From Actinomycetota bacterium (lineage in GTDB: Bacteria > Actinomycetota > Actinomycetes > Nanopelagicales > Nanopelagicaceae): a stretch of DNA of 64,000 nt. The position numbers and the translations under genes are program-made. The stretch is from NCBI GenBank assembly GCA_947463725.1, contig CANHRM010000004.1:1-64000 (forward strand), read 5' to 3'. This document shows positions 19,618 to 27,159 of the stretch, one piece after another (positions within the stretch are counted from its first letter, which is position 1; every line of letters begins with the position of its first letter). The notes beneath the pieces are model-generated. The model made no database searches and was not told the DNA's origin. It saw nothing but the letters and a program-made list of their open reading frames with translations.

Positions 19618-20928
19618 CTAACTGGTAGGAATAGGTGCGATCTTTAACGCCTCTTTATCCCAAAGCACCTGTTTGCCTTTTGCCCACTTAATTTCGTCGT
19701 ATATATATTGGCCAAATTTTGGATAGGCCGCTTCAGGTGTAATTCCAAATGTTTTTTTAAATACACCTTTCCACGCGGGGCAGGTAATCCCTTCTTGGCT
19801 AATCGGATAATCACAAACGCCTATCCATGAGTCTTTAAGCCCAAGATAAAAACTTTGGATCGCATCATTTCCATATGTGCCACCGAGATACTGAAATGCC
19901 ATCGAACCTAGAATGTAATTTATCCAAGGGTCACATTGGCTACCCTTTTTGGTTTCATTTTGAACAAAAAAATCAGCCCAATCAGAAGCAGATTTTGATT
20001 CAAAATCAGGCACTTCGCCAAGTGTAGAAATTCTAGAAAGTGCTTGAAGCCAGAAGTTTCTATACATAGCTTGGCTATTACGTCCTGCCAGCATGAATCC
20101 GTAATAGTTTGCATTTCCTTCTCGCACCCAACACAACATTGGGGCCATTGAGTTGCCGAGTTCGTATCGTTGCACTACGTGAGTAAATTCATGAGAAGGT
20201 ACTTGAGACCAGAATGCATCTCCCCAGTTTGAATATGGACCTGCATTGAAAAATAGTGTCGCACCGCCATTTTTATCATTACCTGGTGCGCCGCCGCCTT
20301 GAAAACCAATCTCAGCTTTAGATCTTGCTAATTTCATATCTAGCCAACCACCATCTAAAAGTTCGGATGGAAGCACGGTCGTAATGTTGTCGTAAATCCA
20401 TTGGAACTCGGTAGTCATTGCAATCCAGATTCTCAGCGGAACGCTAATTGGGCGCTCTTTGGCAAAGAATTTCGCGGTGACATTAATATTGTCGATGATC
20501 TGCTTTTCTAGAACTTTATCCATCTTGGGATCAATAATGAATTCGATATTTGGGATTTCATCTGTCAGCCGGGATTTATAAGTCTGAATAAAGTCCTGAT
20601 ATGCGGCAAGTGTCAACGGAGTTAAGTCCGTAGGATAAACAACAGTTTGTGTCGTTGGAGTAGGAGTTGGTGATGGGCTAATTGATGAGCTAGGCGTCGG
20701 TACGGGAGTTGGTTTTGCTACAGCAACACCTTTATTCCAGAGCAACTTCTTACCTGACTTAGTGCAGGTATAGACCTTGTCTTTATAGGTAACCTTTTGT
20801 AGATAGACCTTACAAACAGTTCCAGGGGTGATTTTCGTTGCCGAGATTGCCGAAACCGGAAGCAGAATTGAGATTAAGGCAATAGGCAGACCCAGAAGTA
20901 AGAACTTTCTCAATCCTGTGAGCTTCAT
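19618..20928 (-). CDS. Exported protein: two-Cys module, P/S/T linker, putative HExxH peptidase-like domain
   Basis: CKVYLQKVTYKDKVYTCTKSGKKLLWNKG; PSHEFTHVVQRYE ... REGNANYYG. Confidence 0.75.
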   Translation of the reverse strand: MKLTGLRKFLLLGLPIALISILLPVSAISATKITPGTVCKVYLQKVTYKDKVYTCTKSGKKLLWNKGVAVAKPTPVPTPSSSISPSPTPTPTTQTVVYPTDLTPLTLAAYQDFIQTYKSRLTDEIPNIEFIIDPKMDKVLEKQIIDNINVTAKFFAKERPISVPLRIWIAMTTEFQWIYDNITTVLPSELLDGGWLDMKLARSKAEIGFQGGGAPGNDKNGGATLFFNAGPYSNWGDAFWSQVPSHEFTHVVQRYELGNSMAPMLCWVREGNANYYGFMLAGRNSQAMYRNFWLQALSRISTLGEVPDFESKSASDWADFFVQNETKKGSQCDPWINYILGSMAFQYLGGTYGNDAIQSFYLGLKDSWIGVCDYPISQEGITCPAWKGVFKKTFGITPEAAYPKFGQYIYDEIKWAKGKQVLWDKEALKIAPIPTS

Positions 20929-20983
20929 AAATACTCAACCGCATTAGTTGGGTCAATTTATGCACTACAAGCCAAAAGAATAA

Positions 20984-21616
20984 TTAAAGCTTTACCGAAT
21001 CCCCTAGTTTTCCAAGGTAGTAATTAGACAACTGATTTGCTGGCTTTCCTTGGCCGGCATGCTGACCTTCGAATGCATCAGATCCATCTTTGCCACAGAT
21101 GGCTCGAATTACTGCTGCTCCACCTGGATGCTTAGTGATCCACTTGGTTAAATCAAAAACATTTCCATAAACGATGCTCCAGCAACTTGTGCCTGAATCA
21201 TGCTTCTTAACTTCTTCCAGAGTTAGCTTAGTTAGACCACTGATCACACTTGCACTTGAGGTAGCAGACTTCGATGGTGATGAACTCTGAGTTGCGCTCT
21301 GAGATGGGGATGGTGTTGCACTCGCTGATGCTTTAGGCGTTGAACTTTGAGATGGAGTCCGAGTTGCGCTCTGGGTTGGACTTGGTGTTGCGCTAACTGA
21401 TGGTTTAGGCGTTGGAGTTGCCATAGTAACAGTTCCCTTTTTCCAGATAAGTTTTGTGCCTGACTTAACGCAGACATACTTAACTTTAGAAACAGTCTTA
21501 GTAGTTCCAACTTTGGTGCATTTGGTACCAGCAATTGTTGCAGCTTGAGAAGGCATTGCGACCGCAGATAGAAATACTGCAGTCAGAAGAACGCTGGAAT
21601 ATGCCTTAAATTTCAT
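20984..21616 (-). CDS. Exported protein: two-Cys module, S/T/P linker, cytochrome b5-like domain
   Basis: CTKVGTTKTVSKVKYVCVKSGTKLIWKKG; LEEVKKHDSGTSCWSIVYGNVFDLTKWITKHPGGAAVI. Confidence 0.82.
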   Translation of the reverse strand: MKFKAYSSVLLTAVFLSAVAMPSQAATIAGTKCTKVGTTKTVSKVKYVCVKSGTKLIWKKGTVTMATPTPKPSVSATPSPTQSATRTPSQSSTPKASASATPSPSQSATQSSSPSKSATSSASVISGLTKLTLEEVKKHDSGTSCWSIVYGNVFDLTKWITKHPGGAAVIRAICGKDGSDAFEGQHAGQGKPANQLSNYYLGKLGDSVKL

Positions 21617-21663
21617 GGGCTAAAAATAGCGCAGGAGTCTTTAGCCCGCATATTCTTGGATCT

Positions 21664-23265
21664 GTGAGAACTCTATTAATTAATGGCTCTGTTTGGATCA
21701 GCTTTGGCCAGCTAACTAATGCGCTATTGATCGAAGATAGCCGAGTTTTAGCTCTTGGCTCAGATGCACTTTCAGGTAGCGCGGATCGAACAATTGATTT
21801 AGCGGGGGCTTTTGTAATGCCCGCATTTGCTGATGGGCATGCGCACCCACTATTTGCCGGACGTGAAGCGCAAGGGCCAAAAGTAAACGGTCTGCAATCG
21901 GTGGCAGAAATAGTGGCTGAAGTAAAACGATTTGCTGAAGCAAGCCCCGATTCAAAATGGATTATTGGTGGTGCTTATGAGGCCGCAATTGTTGAACGTG
22001 GTGATTTTGATTCGCATTGGTTAGATGAGGCTGTAACTGATCGCCCTGTCTTATTACATGCGGTTGATCATCACACGATTTGGGTTAATAGCAAAGCACT
22101 TGAAATTGCTGGCATAACTTCGGCGACTAAAGACCCCGATGGCGGAACGATTGCAAGACGGGCAGATGGTTCGCCTAAGGGAACTTTGCGCGAACCTGCG
22201 GCGATGGATTTAATTTCTAAATTAGCGCCAGAGCGAACTTTGCAAGATGAACTAGACGCAATCGCATGGGCTAGCTATCAATACTTAGCAGCTGGCGTGA
22301 ATAGCGCTATGGATGCTTGGGTTGAAGATGGCATGACTGAGATTTACATTGAAGCAGCTAAAACTGGTCACCTAAAAGTAGATATGAATTTAACTTTCTT
22401 AGCTCAGCCTGAAAAATGGCGTAGTCGAGTTGGCTACTACAACGAGATGCGCGCACTTGTTGCAGCACTTCCAGTTGAGGCTGGCTTAACTGCTAAATCA
22501 GTTAAGTTCATCGGCGATGGTGCGTTATCTGCTGGCACCGCCGCAATTCTTGAGCCCTACCTAGATGACCCAACTAGTAAAGGTCTTTTGATCTGGAGTG
22601 ATGCCGAAATAATTGAGGCAGCAACAACCTTTGATAAGGAAGGTTTACAACTACACATTCATGCCATTGGCGATGCCGCGGTTCGCCAAGCACTAGATGC
22701 AATCGAAGCTGTTATTACGAATAATCCTGCATGGGATCGTCGCCCAGTAATTACTCATGCACAACTGATTGATCTAATTGATTTACCTAGGTTTGCGGCG
22801 CTCGGGGTAATCGCTAATTTCCAACCACTCTGGACTTATTTAGATCCCATGAATAAGGAATTAATCTTGCCGCGCATTGGTGAGACTCGAAATAATCAGC
22901 AATACCAACTTCGCAAAGTGATTGATTCAGGCGCTCAACTAAGTTTTGGTAGCGATTGGCCGATCACAGATTTCACACCACTTGTGGCACTTGCTGTGCC
23001 AGTACATCGCCAATCCCCCGATCGACAGCCGCCACAAGGCTGGAGTATTGAACAAGCGATTACGATCGAAGAGTCAATGCATTTCTATACGGCAGCCGTT
23101 GCTCACCAACTGTTTCGCGAAGCCGACTACGGAACTCTAGAAGTTGGCAAAGTCGCTGATTTCATTATTCTAGATCGCAACCCCATCGAAACTAAGCCAC
23201 ACGAGGTGCGAGATATACAAGTCTTAGCTACTTACCGCCGTGGAAATAGAATATTACTTAGCTAA
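21664..23265 (+). CDS. Amidohydrolase family (YtcJ-like)
   Basis: GTG start; DGHAHPLFAG, LHIHAIGDAAVRQALD, FGSDWPI motifs. Confidence 0.9.
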   Translation: MRTLLINGSVWISFGQLTNALLIEDSRVLALGSDALSGSADRTIDLAGAFVMPAFADGHAHPLFAGREAQGPKVNGLQSVAEIVAEVKRFAEASPDSKWIIGGAYEAAIVERGDFDSHWLDEAVTDRPVLLHAVDHHTIWVNSKALEIAGITSATKDPDGGTIARRADGSPKGTLREPAAMDLISKLAPERTLQDELDAIAWASYQYLAAGVNSAMDAWVEDGMTEIYIEAAKTGHLKVDMNLTFLAQPEKWRSRVGYYNEMRALVAALPVEAGLTAKSVKFIGDGALSAGTAAILEPYLDDPTSKGLLIWSDAEIIEAATTFDKEGLQLHIHAIGDAAVRQALDAIEAVITNNPAWDRRPVITHAQLIDLIDLPRFAALGVIANFQPLWTYLDPMNKELILPRIGETRNNQQYQLRKVIDSGAQLSFGSDWPITDFTPLVALAVPVHRQSPDRQPPQGWSIEQAITIEESMHFYTAAVAHQLFREADYGTLEVGKVADFIILDRNPIETKPHEVRDIQVLATYRRGNRILLS

Positions 23266-23721
23266 ATTCCAAAGAGCTAAGACAGCAAGTGCGGCTTCTT
23301 CGCCTTTATTTCCAATGCCGAGACCAACATTTGAGCGTTCGACTGCTTGCTCTAAGTTTTCACACATTAAGACGCCAAAACCAACGGGCTTAGATTTTGC
23401 TAGCGACACTTGCATGACACCTGATGTAACGCCTTGGCAGATGTAATCAAAGTGGGCAGTTTCGCCGCGCATAACTAAACCAAGTACGACAGCGCCATCA
23501 AAGCCTTGATCAAGTTTTAACTGAGCAGCAAGTGGTAGTTCGAAGGATCCAGAGACTGCATAAGTTTCATAGTCAACTTGTGCTGCTTTGAAAATCATCT
23601 CGGCACCAGCGGTTAAGTTGTCACAGATCTCTGGATGCCATTGTGCGGAAATAATGGCTACTTTCTTACCTTTAAAGGCCTTTAGATTAAGTGATTCTAA
23701 AGTTGGTGATGTTCCGGCCAT
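23254..23721 (-). CDS. ribH: 6,7-dimethyl-8-ribityllumazine synthase
   Basis: VSGSFELPLAAQ, GAVVLGLVMRGETAHFDYI. Confidence 0.95.
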   Translation of the reverse strand: MAGTSPTLESLNLKAFKGKKVAIISAQWHPEICDNLTAGAEMIFKAAQVDYETYAVSGSFELPLAAQLKLDQGFDGAVVLGLVMRGETAHFDYICQGVTSGVMQVSLAKSKPVGFGVLMCENLEQAVERSNVGLGIGNKGEEAALAVLALWNLAK

Positions 23722-24947
23722 TAGATCTCCCCTAACATGTGTTTCATTTTATCCTTCTTGGTAAGCAAATACGAGCGATTGAATTGATTAACAGCTGGTG
23801 CTACCGAAATAACTTTGACAGCTCTTCCGCTTTTAACTATCGCATCGACTTTTGCTTGATTATTGGTTATTAACTCAACATCTCTAATTTCGAGCTGATC
23901 TAGAATTGAGATTAAGTCTTGCCAATCGCGGGTATCGTTTTCGTGACCTAATTCAAGATTAGCTGCAATGGTATCTAAGCCAGCATCTTGTAATAGATAA
24001 GCCTTGATCTTCTCGCCTAGTCCAATCCCTCGACCTTCTTGGTCACGCAAATAGATGATGTAGCCAGAACCATTTTGAGCAATTAACTTAAATGAACTCT
24101 TTAACTGTTCACCGCAATCACATCGCAGTGATCCAAAGGCATCACCTGTTAAACATTCAGAGTGAGCTCTAATTAGAGTTGGTGACACATCAGAATCTGT
24201 TCCATCGCCGATAAATTTCAGCACTGCGTGATCAACACCAGCATCGCCCTTAAATGTGGCGATCTGCCAGCTACCGCTTTCGTGTGGCAACTGCGCCCAC
24301 TTGATCTCTTCAGTAGTAATTGGATCCTTCGGTAAATTCTCAATCGCGTACTTAGCGAGATCTTCGATTGTTATTACCGGAATATTGAACTGTTCAGCAA
24401 AATCAAAGAGCTGCTGACCTTTCATTACTGTGCCATCATCATTTACTAATTCCGAGAGCACACCCGATTCACCTTGGTTCGCTAGTTGGCAAAGAGCTAG
24501 CCCAGCTTCAGTGTGACCACTTCGCCCCGCTAAACCATCTGGATGGGCAATCAAAGGAAATACATGGCCAGGACGAATGAAATCTGCGACCCTGCTCTGA
24601 TTAGAGGCCAGCTTGCGCACTGTATTTGCTCGCTCTGTGGCGCTAATGCCCGTGGTTAAGCCTTCGCGCGCATCGATCGAAATAGTAAACGCGGTTCGAC
24701 GTGAATCTTCATTTTCTCTAACCATGATCGGCAAATTCAGATCCTTGGCAAGTTTGGCACTTATAGCTGAACAGATAATGCCTGAAGTATGACGAATTAG
24801 AAATGCCATATCTTGATCTGTAATTTTCTCACCAGAGATAATCAAATCGCCTTCATTCTCGCGGTTCTCATCATCGATCACAATAAGAAATTTACCTTGG
24901 GCAAATATTTCTACCGCTTCGGCAATGTTCTTTAAAGTTCTATCCAT
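23721..24947 (-). CDS. ribBA: Bifunctional DHBP synthase / GTP cyclohydrolase II
   Basis: IDDENRENEGDLI; RAHSECLTGDAFGSLRCDCGEQL; QEGRGIGL. Confidence 0.96.
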   Translation of the reverse strand: MDRTLKNIAEAVEIFAQGKFLIVIDDENRENEGDLIISGEKITDQDMAFLIRHTSGIICSAISAKLAKDLNLPIMVRENEDSRRTAFTISIDAREGLTTGISATERANTVRKLASNQSRVADFIRPGHVFPLIAHPDGLAGRSGHTEAGLALCQLANQGESGVLSELVNDDGTVMKGQQLFDFAEQFNIPVITIEDLAKYAIENLPKDPITTEEIKWAQLPHESGSWQIATFKGDAGVDHAVLKFIGDGTDSDVSPTLIRAHSECLTGDAFGSLRCDCGEQLKSSFKLIAQNGSGYIIYLRDQEGRGIGLGEKIKAYLLQDAGLDTIAANLELGHENDTRDWQDLISILDQLEIRDVELITNNQAKVDAIVKSGRAVKVISVAPAVNQFNRSYLLTKKDKMKHMLGEI

Positions 24948-24948
24948 T

Positions 24949-25548
24949 TTAGTTATCTCTTTTGGTTAGTCGTTCAACATATTTAGCTAGAACATCAACC
25001 TCGATATTTACTAAGTCCCCAGGTTTTTTGGCGGACAAATTTGTCTTGGCCAGAGTTTCTGGAATTAGCCAGACCGTTATTTGGTTTAGCTCATCTGAAA
25101 CTGAACCAACCGTGAGTGAAACGCCATCGATGCAGATTGATCCTTGTGGCACTACATATTTCATAAGTTCACCTGGAAATTGGATATCCATCTGAAGCCA
25201 TTTTTCACCCGGTGCTAATTGAGCGATAGAGCCAGTGCCATCAATATGACCTTGCACGATGTGTCCACCCAGGCGAGAGCTAACAAGAGCAGCTCGTTCA
25301 AGATTTACTGGATCACCATTTTTTAGATTTTGCAATGAAGTTAATTTAAGAGTTTGGATCATTACATCAACTGCGAATGATTGGCTTCCTATAGAAATCA
25401 CGGTAAGGCAGGTTCCATTGACCGAAACTGAATCCCCCACATTTAATTGATCGGCAAATGAAACTGAACCAAAAGTGAATACCGCAGACTCATTACCCAT
25501 CTCGACATTAGCAACTTTGCCTAGCGCTTCAACTAAACCAGTAAACAT
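24949..25548 (-). CDS. ribE: Riboflavin synthase alpha subunit
   Basis: MFTGLVEALGKV; duplicated lumazine-binding fold; GHIVQGHIDGTG. Confidence 0.95.
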   Translation of the reverse strand: MFTGLVEALGKVANVEMGNESAVFTFGSVSFADQLNVGDSVSVNGTCLTVISIGSQSFAVDVMIQTLKLTSLQNLKNGDPVNLERAALVSSRLGGHIVQGHIDGTGSIAQLAPGEKWLQMDIQFPGELMKYVVPQGSICIDGVSLTVGSVSDELNQITVWLIPETLAKTNLSAKKPGDLVNIEVDVLAKYVERLTKRDN

Positions 25549-26538
25549 TTAGATCTCCGTTTCCTTGGTCAGCTTGATTTTTAAATCGATTCCATATTGC
25601 TCAACTTCGATGATCTTAAAGTCCATTTTTTCCTTGATATTGGTAGCTCCCAGGTCACCGATGAATGAGAGGCCAGAACCAAGCAAGCTAGCCGCTTGGA
25701 AAATGATCAATTCATCTATTAACCCAGCTTTAAGAAGTGCGGTCCCTAATTCACTTCCTGATTCAACAAAGACTTGGTTGAAGTCACGTTCGTGGCAAAG
25801 TTTTAACAAATTAGAAAGATCATGACTACGAAGGAATATGGTTTCTGCATCATCGTTATGCAGATTGAAATCACTTGGAATCTCACGTAAACCCATCACA
25901 ATTCGCACCGGATTGACTCGGCCCGTCTCTTCTAAATCTCTTGGGATCAGGTTTGGATTATCGACTAGCGCAGTTGAAGTGCCAATCAAGATGGCGCTGC
26001 TTTCAGAACGTAGCTTGCTAACTTGGGCACGTGATTCTGGCCCAGTGATCCACTTTGAACTGCCATCGATCGCCGCAGTTCTGCCATCTAGCGTTGTCGC
26101 AATTTTCCAAATGAAGTAAGGGCGATTAGTTTTAATTTTATGGATCCATGCCCGATTGCTATAAGCAATATCAGCAACTTCAGTGTTGAAGACAACTTCG
26201 ATTCCGGCAGCTTCAAGTGCTTTGGCACCGCCACTTGCTAACGGGTTAGGGTCACGCACTGCATAAACAACTCTAGAGATGCCAGCCTTAATGATCGCTT
26301 CGGTACATGGCCCAGTTTTTCCTTGATGGTTACACGGTTCTAGAGTTACAAACATCGTGGCACCTTGAGCCAACTGGCCAGCTTGTTCGAGTGCGACAAC
26401 TTCGGCATGAGGCCCGCTTTTATGAAAGCCTTCACCAATAATTACACCGGCTGGGCTGAGAACAACAGCACCAACAATCGGATTTGATCCAGTTAAACCC
26501 AGGCCAAGGCAGGCTAATTCATTAGCTCGCTTGAGCAT
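25549..26538 (-). CDS. ribD: Bifunctional diaminohydroxyphosphoribosylaminopyrimidine deaminase / reductase
   Basis: GPHAEVVALEQAG, TLEPCNHQGKTGPCTEAI; operon position. Confidence 0.95.
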   Translation of the reverse strand: MLKRANELACLGLGLTGSNPIVGAVVLSPAGVIIGEGFHKSGPHAEVVALEQAGQLAQGATMFVTLEPCNHQGKTGPCTEAIIKAGISRVVYAVRDPNPLASGGAKALEAAGIEVVFNTEVADIAYSNRAWIHKIKTNRPYFIWKIATTLDGRTAAIDGSSKWITGPESRAQVSKLRSESSAILIGTSTALVDNPNLIPRDLEETGRVNPVRIVMGLREIPSDFNLHNDDAETIFLRSHDLSNLLKLCHERDFNQVFVESGSELGTALLKAGLIDELIIFQAASLLGSGLSFIGDLGATNIKEKMDFKIIEVEQYGIDLKIKLTKETEI

Positions 26539-26674
26539 TGAAATATCTAACTCGCTAATGGTGCACCTCCCTTAGAAATCTTTAGTAGCGATTTCCGGGG
26601 TGCTTAATTCGCGCTCAGATTTTTAATTTCTAAGCGCCAAACCTAGGCAGGCATGGTTAGCCCACCTAAATTAT

Positions 26675-26795
26675 GTTTCCTCTCATCCGGACTTTAACCG
26701 TCGGTCTTGGAATTACACCAAGTCCACCGAGCGCTGGATGCGTTCGGGTCGCAGACTTTCACTGCCGGTTCGGAATTACACCGACCCCGGAAACA
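26675..26795 (-). promoter_or_regulatory. FMN riboswitch (RFN element) upstream of ribD
   Basis: Minus strand: CCGGGGTCGGTGTAATTCCGAACCGGCAGTGAAAGTCTGCGACCC...GGTGTAATTCC...GACGGTTAAAGTCCGGATGAGAGGAAAC. Confidence 0.95.
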
Positions 26796-27018
26796 ATTGC
26801 TTAACGGTAGCACGGTGAGCGTGAGCGTCAGATTCGCCCATAAACGAGCTCAAGAATCTGAATTAGCTAAGCGTTACGAGAAGAGACCACCAAAATGCCA
26901 TCAAAGCCTGTTCCGACAAATCGGACATAGTTAACAAATGGTAAGACGCATTGCAATTTGAAGTAAGGAAACCCCAATTCTTACGCTCAAAATGCTCGAT
27001 AACAATTGAATAACAATG

Positions 27019-27054
27019 TGAAACCGCTTTCATTATTCCTTGTAACCGCTTTCA
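27019..27054 (+). promoter_or_regulatory. Two LacI-family-type operators
   Basis: TGAAACCGCTTTCA (27019..27032) and TGTAACCGCTTTCA (27041..27054), 22-bp phasing, upstream of 27160. Confidence 0.7.
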
Positions 27055-27159
27055 TAAAGTACTACTTTTCCTCTCATCCAATCCTGATAGTTGGGCACCC
27101 ATGCCTCACATCTCTGTCTCGAATTGGCAGATATTCGCAATCCAATTGAGAGGAATGCA

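Noticed and set aside
26707-26934. 75-aa plus-strand ORF upstream of the rib operon
   Set aside because: Overlaps the antisense of the FMN riboswitch, explaining the open frame.
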